Shown in pieces: positions 12,501 through 26,200 of a DNA stretch of 64,000 nucleotides. The stretch lies in assembly GCA_008508345.1 (NCBI GenBank), contig QNGE01001032.1:124824-188823 (forward strand). The letters run 5' to 3'. A program made the position numbers and the translations under genes. The notes beneath the pieces are model-generated. The model did not search any database. It was given only the letters and a program-made list of their open reading frames with translations, and was not told the origin of the DNA. How positions within the stretch are numbered: the first letter of the stretch is position 1; each line of letters begins with the position of its first letter. This stretch comes from Paragonimus westermani. Its lineage: Eukaryota > Platyhelminthes > Trematoda > Plagiorchiida > Troglotrematidae.

Positions 12501-15500
12501 AAAAGTTACCCACCTCAACAAAAAGGGAATGTACGGTAGAAGGAACCTTATGCCTTCTGTCTTCTAAACGGACAGGCAGGCATACCTAGTCCAGTAGAGG
12601 ATAACAGGATCCGGTCAGAATAGACCTGGAACAACAAGGTCAATGGTGCGTATAGTGTGCGGTGAGCCATGAAAATGTCTGTTTTCATGCACTATGTGCG
12701 TTGACGCGTGGGTCGTACGTCGTATAAACAGCAGGGTGCGATATGACCACTAAAGCATATAAAATGAGGACTTTTGAAAATAACGTGTTGACAAGGGTGG
12801 GATGAGTGAGGGATTAGCACGCACGCTTAGAACAAGAAATAACGGATTCATATCGGTGTGACTAGACACACTGGTATAGCTCAGGAAACAGAAGTGATTC
12901 CTTTAACATTCGCCACCAGATAACGACCAAACTGAGGAAACCAAATAGGTGGCTACCGGCGGTTCGCAAACGGTGGCTAATAAATAGATGTGGATTCGTA
13001 GGCATGTTCTGTAGCATCATACGTGCATGATACAATTTTGCAAATGGCTTCAACTGAGAATTCAACACTAGTGCCTTTCAGAAGTTCGTGCAAATCGCTT
13101 AGAACACGAATAGTGATAGATGCAAGAAACTAGTGTTAGCTCATCAGTGAGAAAGTTGTAATAAAATGGACAGAAAGTAACTGGCTGTACAGTCTAGTGG
13201 AATACAGAGGCTGTGATAAAATGTGAGTGATATTCAACTCAAAATTAACTAAAGGGGAACTTGCTTGAGTAAATGGATTGTGATTGCAGAAGCTGGCTAT
13301 CAACATGTTTATGAAACGTGGCTGTTCTTCCGTGGTACCGATCTGTACACTATTCTGAGTAGATGTTCCTCCTCTCTAGGTGTCAAGTATCTCCCGGTTC
13401 CGTCAAAGTAATTTTCTGCTCACTTCCATACAAATCGGCGGACAGTAAGAGGTGACACTGACAGGCCTACCTTTGATTGAAGTTACTGGTAGCTTTTGAG
13501 TCCGAGCAAGTACATGGAATTCAGCTGCATTAAATGTTTGTTTGGTTGGATTTCTTAGCCGATGTTTTGTTTGATGTATGGTCTTATCGTACCTACTAGT
13601 AAGCTCTATGAATGCCGTTTTTTCTCCACGGTGATCACGTTGGATGGTACTCTTTTTCTATTAACCTTTCGAGGGGTAACCATTTGATTGTAGAACGGAA
13701 CTAACCACGTCCAGTTTCTCTGGAGGACTCTAATGCCTACAGGTTCGTCTTGTTTGTGTGAACGTATTCATTAGCGTTCGTTTATGCAGAACCATGGGGA
13801 AAGTTGCTGAAGTTCTATTATCGGCCGGACGAAATGGATATCCTGTAGACAGCTCTTCTAATCTAACCAACTTCTTGACGACCTTCAAATATATATGAAA
13901 AACGGGCAAGTGTTGATCATAAATTCTCAAGTAACCTTCATGTTAAGACGACAACACCAGGTTATGTATCACTTGTTTAGATCGACTGAATAGTAAGGTG
14001 CAATCGAGGTAACGCACTTATTTTCACAATATTACTCTCTCCGCAGCTAACCCTTGCGCATTTCTTGGCACGAAAAGGTTTGTCAAAATGAGACCTAGCA
14101 GACGTCTCATGGCCACTGTATCTATTGGATGGTAGGATTGCTTCAGTGCAGAACAACAAAGTTTCCCTCATTATATAGGTCCGAAATGGCGAAATAATGT
14201 GATTCACTTCGATGAGTTGACAAATGTAATCGGTCGTTTTGTACAGCGGGACGTTTAAGTACAGTGTCTGAACATTTACAAAGTACATCATTTCGTTAAC
14301 AAAATTGGTATTGTCCAAGTCACGGGCAAATTCAAGATGATCTTTGATGGGATATGTTTGGAACTTTCATTTCACTGGGGCTATAACGGCTACTAGCCAG
14401 TATGCCAACGTGTGTTGTGTGAAGTTTGTCATTATGAAAATGAGCCTAAGCGGCATTCTAGACCTGTGAGTGCTAGGCAGGCAATAAAGTTGGTATGTTG
14501 ACAATCTACTAGGTTGAAGTGATTGAATTTCATATATGTCCTCTTTCATTGTTTACACGATTCTAGAAGTTCTTTAGCGAGCAACGATTTTTCATCTTGC
14601 GATAAGCTGGTTACCCACAGAGGCTTAGTCCAGAGGAGATTAAATCATAGAGATGTACACTGCGTTAGAATAGCTCAGCTTAGTCGAACAGGAACCTCCC
14701 ATCTAAGTTGCACCAGCTCTTCGTGTGCAGTCATATGCAAAACAGATATATGAGCCGTTGCTGAAGGACAGATTTATGACTTGGGTATTCAATAGCACAT
14801 CTATCTATATTTCAGCTGGATAGTTGACACTCTTCAAACGCCTCATTACCTCTCAACCTTCTAAGCGATTTGACTGCTGACAAATGAGTAACTTTACAGG
14901 TATCTATTAGCTTTGTTCAGCTGTAGTTCTCTGGAACAGTACTCGTTTCCACCTTCTTACAAAAGATCCCTCATTATAGGAGGGTCTTTCTGCGGTAGTT
15001 AGTTTGGTAATAAACGGTAAGAATTCTGTAGAAAACATGTAGTTTCTAGCTGACACACCTATAAACCGTTTTACGTCCGCTTGCAATACGTGTGCAAAGT
15101 AATCGCCCCTATCGACAGTGTCCACCTACTTTATCGTGAACATGTTTCATGTTCCTTAAGAGTGCCTTGTCTTACAGGAACCCTATATTATCCTCATGTA
15201 CAGTTTTCGCAAATTTTGTTAATCTGGATGAACACAACCAACCTCAAACCTCCAAATTTCATTTGCTAGAATCACAAAGAATCGAATTGGCACTATCACG
15301 ATTAGACAGTCTGAAAGCAGTTCGGACGTGTTACCTACGCGTTACAAGCTGGAAGCTTTGTGTACTCGATCATCTGTTACTTCCATACTCAGACTTTCAT
15401 CATATGTTGATCTCAAACAGTGACTAAAATTATCAGCATAGTGTCAGTGTGAGGATGAGCGGCATAAAATGATGTGCAACTGTGACTTCATATGTGTACT

Positions 15501-18500
15501 GTTGGAGCCAATGAAAACCGGCATTTCGAGTTGAACTGATTAACCCCAACCAACCCAAGGAATGGACCAACTACATATCGGCTATACTACTCTTCTCGTC
15601 CCAAACGGCCCCGATGATATTTGTGATCGAGTGGCTAGAAACTTCGGCTTGTAACGCGAAGGGTTGTCAGGTAGGACATGGATCATGTACTATTTACTTA
15701 ATGGGTTCATTCAAGGTGTGAGCACTATGAACCGATATGTAGCCATGCTAATTTACTCACTTTGGGGTGGCTGTTGTTTAAATTTGTGTAATTGCCTAAT
15801 GGCGAAGCTGTGATGTGCACAATTTAATAGGAGTGCAATTAAATATCAAAGTGGCTACTCACCCTGAAAAAGTAAACTTTTTATGGTACTCCACATATTT
15901 TCAGATAACCGAACATCCTCACGTTGATACTCGCTGCTGTTTCCTATCCGGCTTTGATACCACATACTGAAGCGGCTGATTGTGTAGAGCAGGAAGCCCA
16001 CAATGACCACGCTGCCGAATAACAGAAACCAAATGTGAGATTTGAATGGCTGAAGCATTTGAAACAATCCAGTTGTGGAGCCTGGAGTTCGCAAAAGAAT
16101 ACCGACGGTCTCATCCATGAAGGGTCCAATGAAGCGGAAATATTGAGAACGTTCCTTGGTTATAGTCAGAGTAGCGGCCACAAGTTCGATCCGCTGGTGA
16201 GAGCGTAAAATGCATAACCGACAAAAATACAACTGTTCATATTGGGGAAAAGCACTCCTTCCCCAGTCGACGAACAAACATGGTTTCTATTAAATTTTAG
16301 GTAACTCAGTGGTACCGAAGCTGGTTGCTACGGATGCGGAGGTAGGTTTCAATTTCAACAGCTTGACGTTCTAAAGTTCTCACAAGAGACTGCAAGTTTT
16401 TCTGTCAAAATTGTTTTTTTTTTATAGTCATCAGTTAAACTGCAAGTAACGTTTTTCTGTCAGCGGCCACTGGTTTTAGCTGTTTCTGATAATTACTGGC
16501 TTAAATTAATCGTCCGACAGACTTATGCGACTATGGAGCATATGCGTTTTAGGATTTAAGCGCCGACACTGAGTAAACTACGTCAGTGCGTCCGTATAAG
16601 GCACAGACACACATGTGTTGTGCCCGCCAAGTCCTCGTAGCCCTCCACAGACATGGTAACAGTTGACCAGATGATAGAACAGAAAAGGTGGCCATGCTAT
16701 GTGTGCTTGAGTGGTTGATAGACTCAACTTAGGTGGTAATTTCCTTGCCTGTTGGCTGAGTACTAGTAAACAGTGACGGCCGTTGGCCAAAGTCAGTGTT
16801 GTGTTAAAGCACACTAAAAACGTAAACGATACCTGCTACATCAAGTGGTGATGCATGGGCCTATATTTCTAGGCCTGTCTACCTACTTAACTTTCCTCCA
16901 GCCATACTTATTAATGGATTGCTTGAGACCTTCCGAGAAAATCAAAACCTTGATTCCATCCATCTCAATTAAAATTAATTAGTAATAGAATTCACCCTCT
17001 AACTAGACAATTCTGAAGGCAAGCAAATCCAACACGATACGGGCACTCCCCCCTCCCTAAGGTTTCATTCGTGTGTCACACTTTCAGAGGGCTTTCCGCC
17101 TAAGAATAGTTCACAGCCTCCTAATAATTTAACCAAAGTAATTACTATTAGACAAGAGACACGTATAAGGACAACATATTTCACAGCACCTCACTGAGTT
17201 GTTACAAGGTTAAGGTGTATAATATATAGACATCAGCAAGCCTTATAAAAAAATACGGCACATTTGGAACAACGAGAGCAGTAGTAGGCATAGAATCCAG
17301 GCTACAGCTTGTATTTCTGTACTTTACAACAGTTGTTGTTAGGTGATTGGACCAGAGCGGTTTTCTGAATGATGAGGGTTGAGCTGATCAGGACTCAAAC
17401 AAGCCACAGCAAGCTGAATCCCGATCGATCGGCGCCCATCAATCGTAAAGGTCGATCGATTGCTACTTTGCTTACTGTCGTTCCCCTAAAAAAGAAGTGT
17501 TATTTTTCCAATAAATTAGGATCGCTTGGTGCTGTTCAGACCACCGTTCTGATTTTTAACAATCTGGTATCCCAGAACGCGACAGTGATGGCATTCTCTT
17601 TATTATAAGTAACTAGTTGTGTTACGAAATCCTACCTTATCACATTGTCGATCACCGTTGATTCTATAGAAAAACCATCCCCTCTACTTTCGCGGATGGA
17701 CTGCTTCTGTTCAAATATAACATATATCTCGGATATAACCATGATTAAATGATGCAAATGATTTCCGTCAGGAGAGCTCAACAGGTGGTGCTACCGAACG
17801 TGAATGGTGTGTTGGTAAAAAGGTAAGAACTGTATTGGGGGGGACACTTCTTCGATCAGTCAACAGCAAAATCGGTTACACTTAGATGATCGTAAACTGT
17901 CGAACTTTATGACATGTCAAACTCAACAAGGTTGGTGTACATCCAAAGCCATTACCATCCAAGTCGAATTCACCATAACACAAGCTAACACGGTGGCTGG
18001 TCTAAATTCCCCATCACTTGATGCAACCAGTGGTTCAGAAAATTGTGAAAAGTAGTTTGAGGCAATTGACTTACCCAATGATTTGGACTGTACAAACAAA
18101 CGTACTGTCAATATGGTCACACCTTATTCACACAACGAACGTAAAGTTCAACTTCCAATGTACTAGCCGTGTATAACTCGATGGTGTTGCTATAGTTAGT
18201 CTATTCTGTCCGTTACCAACGGATATTTTCGTTGTCCACCTGGAACAGAACGCAGACATTATCCGCGTTTTGTTAACGATATATTGATATTTACCGGTAC
18301 CAATGAGATGGAAACAAGTATACTCAACTCAATGAACAAGCCAGATTCCATAATCAGCCTTAGGATTCAGCAATAGTATGATGACACCTTGAAGTTTCTG
18401 GAGATTCTGATGATGCTCCGGAGCAGCCGTTTCGTACTGCTGTCTGTCTACCAGAAACACACTTGGACAGAGCAGTTGCCTGAACTTTCACGGTTTCATG

Positions 18501-20198
18501 CCTATTCAGTATAAGCATGGTGTAGCGGAAACTGTTTTATAGTGCAAGACGAATCTGTTCGAGAGAAACATTGGCCGAAAAGTGTCGTTGCTGAGAACCA
18601 CTACTGAGGAAAATGACTATCCAGCAGCATTTGTGGGGAAATTCAGCCGACTGTTATAATTGTTTCAACCACCGTTTGCTTTACAAGGATGGTGGCATCA
18701 TTACTCTGTTGAAAACTTCTCTCACGGCGTCAGTGGGACACAGGTTGTACGCAGCCCATCTAGTCTTGCTGTTCACCGCTACTGGGAACACACCTCCACC
18801 GCCGAAAACACCGTTACCTTTGTGTTTTCCTTAACTGTTGTACTTCCTTTTGCTTACAGGATGAAATCAATCAGCCGCTGTAAGGTTGGCTTGCAAATGA
18901 GCAACAACTTAACACAACTCCCTAAGGGGTTGCGAAGTTTTTGTGCGAAAAATCGATCGCAGCGGCCGCCAGCAAGGTGCTGCACAGCGGTTTCTACCTA
19001 CTTGGGTCTCACCAACAACACACGTCGGAGAATGAAACGACCCGTGATTAGGCTGCAGGTCGTGATCCACTACTTATCCATCAGACCTCGAGGCCACGGC
19101 CGCCTGGGTTACAGGAAGGTATTTGAATTACATTTGTTAACTGTTGCGCTCCCTTGTCTGTTTAGTGCTCTTCATTTATTTTGGTGTTGCTGAGACACAA
19201 CTGGGTCGAAACAGCTGTCCAGCACTTTGCTGGTGATCACTGGGACCAACGGTTTACAACACCGCTAACGATCAGTGCCGAATCCCACATGATTTATGAG
19301 TTCTTATGTGAGTTCCGGGCTAATTAAGTAGCAGAATGGCAACTAGGCGATATAATCAGCGAACACATTCCAGTTTGGGACTACAGGACGGTCATGGATA
19401 CTACAATATCGGACTCAGGTCACAATGTGACAAGACACAAAGCAATGGTGTCATGGGGTCGCTTGACACTTGTTGACATATCGACCCCAAGTGAACCTAG
19501 AAAACGCCCTTCGGACAAATTGCGCAACAAAAATTGAAGGCTACTCCGGTTCACGGGCGCGGTAGAAAGTAACAAACGAAAGTCACCAATCTTATTATAG
19601 AAAAACCTGTTCATCAATACCAGATTGCCCGGATAACCGATGTACATGGATGTAGATGTGTTTGTGTGTGCGGTTGTTGAGTTTTTAATACCTTGGCGTG
19701 GTGGCTAGGTTTGGATACTACTTTGATCCGGTGCGCTATGCTGACTAGGACTTTGATACTCGCAGGTTCAGCCATGTCACACAGACTGAAGGGGAGTAGC
19801 CAGACAAAAAGCAGTCAGGCTCATTGTGGTTGATGCCAGTATGTCATGTCTTGGTTTGGCCGGAGGTTTTTTCTTCTCTAGTATGGTTTTATGTATGTGA
19901 CTTGTTTATCTCTGCAATAGCATTGATTTTATTTTTGTGTTGATATTATGGACGTACGGCACTTGAGCCTGTGCGCAGCTATTGCATTTTGGCTGTTGTT
20001 CATGATCGGTGCTGTTGCGTTTGTGTGTTTGTTGTTCGGTAGATCCAGGAGAAGCGTCAAGAACGCGGCCAACTGCTGTGTGCTACCTCCGTGGATGTCA
20101 CCAGGTCCTTCGATCCTGTGAGCCGTGAGGCATTATGGACGGTATTTAGTAGGTTGAGATGCCCAGAATAGTTCGTCACTCCAATGAAACTGCTGCAG

Positions 20199-20242
<44 letters not shown>

Positions 20243-23200
20243 ACAGCCATGAGCCTGACCAAAAGGTACTGTGGCTCGGGCCGCCGCTCACCTCAACAGT
20301 GACGTGGAATATCCTAGAAGGAAAGAGTACTACGAAGGACAAAAAAGATTGAAGAAGACTAAATGGAAGAACTAGAAATGGTATGGATACAGGTACGCCA
20401 TTGACTGCGACACACCGCCATCTCGGATAGCGTCTCTAACCAACGGTTTGAGTGATCACGAGGACCCCATCCAGGCAGGCGATGCCTGCCCACTTTGCTC
20501 AATGGAGCAGTCAAAGTCTTCATATTTCCTGACCACGTTGTTGCTTGACCACCACGCGGTTTAACCCAATCGCTAGTGCCCTCAGTATATAATGCCCGGT
20601 ACGGTAAACGCTCAGCTGGCATACGGAGAACGTGACCCAACCATCGCAAGCTGTGCAACGTAACTACTTGACCAATTGATCGCGCATCCCGAACGTTCCG
20701 GAATACGCGCCGGCGAACTGCCGCATTGCTCACACGATCAGCCCACTTAATGTGGGCCAAGTGGCGGAGACAACGATGGTCAAACACAGCAAGCCTGTTG
20801 ATATCTTGCTTGCGAACAGGCCACGTTTCCGAACCATACAACAAAATGGAACGCACACAGGCATTATAGACCCTTCCTTTCAGCGACAACCGAACGTCTT
20901 TTCGACGTCACAGATGACGCAGTTTGGCAAGGGCAACTCACGCCTTTTCTATCCTCGCTGATATCTCATCAGCAGGATTACAGGCTGACGAGATAGTGCT
21001 ACCCAAGTATGTGAAACTGTCCACAGTCGCGAGCGGATTACCTGCAATAAAGAATGTAGGGGTGGAAATGCCCCAGTCTTGAAGCAGCACTTTGGACTTT
21101 GGAGGTGCAAATCGCATTCCATACAGACCAGCCCGGTCACTCACCTTGTTCAGCATGTTCTGCATGTCTTCAGCAGAGGGGCAAAGTAAGACAATGTCGT
21201 CCGCGTAATCCAGGTCGGTCAATCTAGCGTCAGGAAGAAGCTCAACACCAAGCCCACTGGATTCACAAAGCGCACTCTCCAGAATGTTGTCCATGACAAA
21301 ATTGGTTGATGAGAAAGCAAGGCTAAAGCCGTTTGTATTGACCTCTGCTGACTTTGACGTTGTCACTGGCGTGAAGCAGGGTCGTGTTCGAGCACCAACC
21401 CTATTTAGTTTAACGCTCGGCTGCAACGATGACACTTGCTGTTCATGACTCGGGGGACGGTGCTACACATGAATGCCGCACGAATAGATGCTTGCTGAAT
21501 ATTGGACGTTTCGAAGACCAAAGCCAACTACATACCTCAACGCTGAGCAGGCTTCTGATCACAGATGACGGCGCGCTGTTCACATGCAGTGAGGATGAGA
21601 TACAACGATTGGTCACGAACTTCGTGATCGCGGCATCCGAACACTGGTGAGACTTCCTCCCCGTCAGTCATCTTTTCTTCTTGCCTCTCATATTTGCATT
21701 AATGTAAGCGTTGTCGGCAACGGCGCAGATTTCTATCACCTGGGCAGTAACCTGTCGACAGATTTGTCCGCGGATCACCAATTACGAGTTCGTTTGGCGG
21801 AAGCTAATGCTACTTTCGGACGTCTTGAAAGGCGTGTCTGGAAGAAACACAACTTGAAAATAACCACTGAGCTCTGTGTCTATCGCTCAGGGTTATTGCC
21901 TACACTACTGCACGGCAGCAAAAGGTAGACATTTCGTCAGTGGAACGTGCGCTATCTGAGCCGTTTCTGTTTGCAATGTCTAAGACGCGCCCTAAGTATT
22001 CGGTTATCGGAGATGTTTCCGAGCATCAAGATATTGCGGCAAGCGGACATGGATGGGATGGGAGCCATGCTGATTCTGAATCGGCATTGTTGCTTAGATC
22101 ACGTCCGTAGGACGGGCGATGAGAGGATTACAAAGCAGCTGTTGTGCAACCAGATGAAATTGGGTAGGCAAAATCCTGATGGTCAACGACTGAGAGGCCG
22201 GGGTGTTATCCCGGCAATTGTTTCACCGTTGCGATACTCAGTTCTGATATGATGGGGTATTAGCCTAGAACCGGAAGGGCGTCCGAAGACTCATTGAGTA
22301 ACGGTCGCGCAACCGTGAATGTAAGTATGTGGTATGCACTGGGACCATCGTTGCCCTAGGTCCTGGTGGCATAGTCATATGGCGTTGTGATGGATGCGGC
22401 TGTGAATGTGCTGGCCGTCTCGGCTTAGTAAGACGTCAACGTACTCTCACTTCGCCGTTGGCTTAAAGAAAACGTGTACACTAACGTCAAGCAGGTTATG
22501 TTATTTACGTCCACTTCTTCTTTTGCAGCGGCCACTGACCACCGTCGTCTGACAACTCACCTGCTCTCCTTCTCAAAAAACTGGATGTCAGTGGTCTTCT
22601 ACTCTTCCTTTTTCTTGACATCTCTTGGTGAACATTGCGGTGTATGCTTTGTCTGTTACTGCCGCTAGTTTGCTGTTTCTCCTCATCCTCTTTGGAGTGC
22701 ACTTACATTTGCTGCTGTATATAACTGAATATTTTTCCTCATCCACCGTTTTAAAAACCAGTTGATTTCCACTAAATTCCTCTGGATCTATTGAGTCATT
22801 TGATAACCGAAGCATTTGGGACGATTGGACCAAATCTTTTCGGTCATATAAGGTTAGGTTACATAGTCGGATAGAAGTAACCTCATCACTGACCAACTTT
22901 GTCGAGCGAATCAATGCGAGCTCGGCGAAGGCTTATATGGAACATTGATAAATCTATCATCGTTAACCTGGCAGTTGGTTTTGTTCAAGTGACCCATGGT
23001 TGTGCCTTTGATCGATTTTCATTCGTCGGCCATAATCCACGGCTGAATGATTTTCTCAGTATTACTTACACAAATACCGATTCGTACAACCCGTGCTGAA
23101 CAGTGAAAAGTGACAAAAGATAAGGTGAAGACAGACATCTTGTCCCTGCGATGTGGCGTGAACAGTAGAATCGATTAACGGTTTGCGATCTGACTACGTG

Positions 23201-26200
23201 AAACTGGAAATTATTAGAAAACGCTATTTTTGCCCATGTCTTCATTAAACAACGCCTTCATGAAGGTGAACTTTCACTTTCGGCCATCTGAATGGTTTTC
23301 AAATGTAACCTCTTGATGCGCGGTATTTCAAGACACATTTTTAGTCTGCGAGTGAATGAAAACCTTGGAGCACTCAATCATTTAGGCTTCAGGATTCAAA
23401 GTTCTATTTTTGTTCTTATAGGTATACAGAAGCACGCATACTTATCTCACCTTTGCCATCAAGTCCCCCAGAAGTCCAGTCCACCTACCATCGGCTTTTA
23501 ACGATCCAAATTTTCCATCAGATGACTGATAGAGATCGTAACTGAAATGAAAATTTGCATGACAGTAACAGACCGTGTTTTCTCTCACTTCACATCAGCG
23601 TCTGTTATCTCTGTTATTGTGGATTAGTGATTGAGATTTCGGCAGATATATTAACATGAACATTTAATTAGGTTTAGCAATATTAGACAACCAAAGAGAT
23701 TTTCACCAGCGATACAACGTGAAACATTCAAATGCATTCGTTTGGAAAACCATTTGACTACTGAAACCACGCAGATGACCGCAGGATCAGGGTCTGTGCA
23801 AGATGCGACGTACAGTTATTCGTAATAAATGTGCAGAGTTTTATGGTGAAATCCAAATGGTTTTCTTACTCCGTGCACCATACAACACTATAATTAACTT
23901 GCTGGGTGGCTAGTTAAGACACTTGAACCAGTGGACTCTAGACTCAACATATCTTGCCTCAGTGGTACAGTTTAGTTTGTCGACCTCGTCGCAGATAACT
24001 GTCTTCAGCACAGAGTAGTGAAATTTTCTGATGTCCAATCAATATTTACATATTTTATACGCATTGTTTGTGGTTATGTACTTAAACGTATTCTGAAGCC
24101 TGAAATTCCTCAAGACTAGCTAAGTAAAAAACTTTATCTCTGAAGTCGTAATTCACAGTTCGAAGGAGTTTAATGCAAACGAGTAGACGGAATCGTAATA
24201 GATAGCCCACTAACCCTTGTGTCAGCAGATGTATTAACGAGCTGTTCAGAGCGACAGGCTTTAAACCAAATACAACTACAGTTTTATATAAAGAGTGAGC
24301 AACATATGCTCCTTGTTACTGCATCTACATGCTTAGTTAAATTCCGTGTACGGAAACACTAAATTTACGTTTGAAGCTGAGTTCAATAGACAGATGCTGC
24401 TGTTAGGTTTCCTGTTGACTACAAGAACAAACGACTCAGTAACTAACAGTGCACACCTCAAATACATTTGGTCATATCAGTACCCTTAGGTTCTGAGCTT
24501 CTAGCCCACTTCCTACAAACGCGAAGTCGTGTGCTCATTTTCAATAAAATACGTCGAACGTTACATCTGATAGGTGAGGGCTTAACGAGTAACTGTCACA
24601 GACAGTTAGGTAATGGTTACCATCCACGTTTTATTGATAAATACGCTAAGCCAGTTGGTCCGAAACCCGTTGCCATAACTATGCCACGAAAAATGTCTGT
24701 CCTTATCTTCCCGAGAAGATAACATTTCTGACCTCGTCAGACGCAAACTAATGTCAGCCGTCCAGATGACATACAACGCTGTAAAATCCATGTTTACTGT
24801 AGAGACGACACCGATACCAACGTCATCAAAGAAGAATGTAATAATCTTGGCTGCTGAAATCCCCGGTGATCCACCGTCCTAAATGTGCCATCGGTAGTAG
24901 ACACGTCAGCCGTTTGTCAAGGCAACTAGGAACAGGCATCACTTAGCACATCCCCAAATGACTGAGTGATTGAGAAAACGGGAATTTGTGTAGTGTCATT
25001 ATCAGATGCCTGAAGGAAACTGGACAAAAAGTCGATGCTATTAGGGTCTTCCGAATGATGTACTGTCTAATGTCGTGGTACAGTTCAAAATTTGCAGTGA
25101 CTGTGGCAATTTGCCTGACCAACACTGTAGTTTGCTTACAGAAATAAATGATCCCCCTCTATTTACTTTGGTAGTTTCTACCCTTTGTTACTACATCTTC
25201 TACTCTTTTCTAGAGTTACTTGGGACCTAATCAGACAAAGATCTAAGAGTTTAGCTAGATTCTAGCCTTTCTGATTTTCAGCCTCTAAGTCACTGTGACT
25301 GTGAACTTCCAACATTTAACCGTTGACCTGTACTTCTTAAAATTTTCACATCAACACGAACTTTGTCAGCAGTGACGTCATCATGCGTCTGCGTCTAGAA
25401 AGTCATTGATTTACCAGCTGGTAGTACTGTCTTTGTCCTCATTGCTATGTCTGCCCACTATAAATAGCCTGCATCATTGTCGCCGTGGTGACTGTTGAGA
25501 AGCAAGAAATCCTACGCTCTATCACTAGCCTTACTCAAACAAAAAATTTTGATTGGAGGAAAATAGCACGCAACATGTCAACTGAATCAGAACTGTCGTG
25601 AGCTACCCGACTTAATACACTTCTGTGATACAGACACTTCAAGCTTTGGTTTTTCTACGGATTTCAACTAATATTTTTAGCGTCGTTCGTGATCAATTCG
25701 TGCTGTTAATTTTATTCTGTCCCCCCTTTGGAACTGCGGAGCTGTTTATGTGTTTCCTAGACCACAACATTGTTGTAAAGCAAATTCATGGACTGGGAGA
25801 TACTGCCCAAACTCTTAATGATTCTGCCATCCGCTCGTCAACCAGAAACCGTATCATGTTAATTCAGTCGTCTTACTTAGTCAGATTAATGGACACTGCG
25901 TAAATGCGGTAACTGAGAACAATAGAACTCAAATCTTCACATGAAACACATATTTTAACCACTTTTAATCATTCACCAGAAGGAGATGTCAACAAACAGC
26001 AGATGGTTGTTCTGACGGTGGTAAAGAGATGACGATTTGAATACGGCGAAATGGTACTACAAAAGCTCCCCAAGCTTGTGCTAGTGTGATAAGGAAACCC
26101 TCAAAAAGTGAGAATCAGTGACGCAGTACCACGAAATTGCGGGACCAGAGGGAAGAGAGAACTAAAAATTAACCCAATCAAGTTCGAACTGAAAATCCAG

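Noticed and set aside
18660..19193. 177-codon plus-strand open frame
   Set aside because: It overlaps another frame (18613-18834), starts where the PLE fragment ends, and shows no recognisable domain. It is probably degraded PLE or chance.
19685..19790. Possible third tRNA-like element (TGGCGTGGTGGCTAGG and CAGGTTCAGCC)
   Set aside because: A box and B box each deviate from consensus and no second copy was seen.
20133..20342. Open frame with a run of 13 methionines
   Set aside because: It is the trinucleotide tail of the minus-strand retrotransposon read through.
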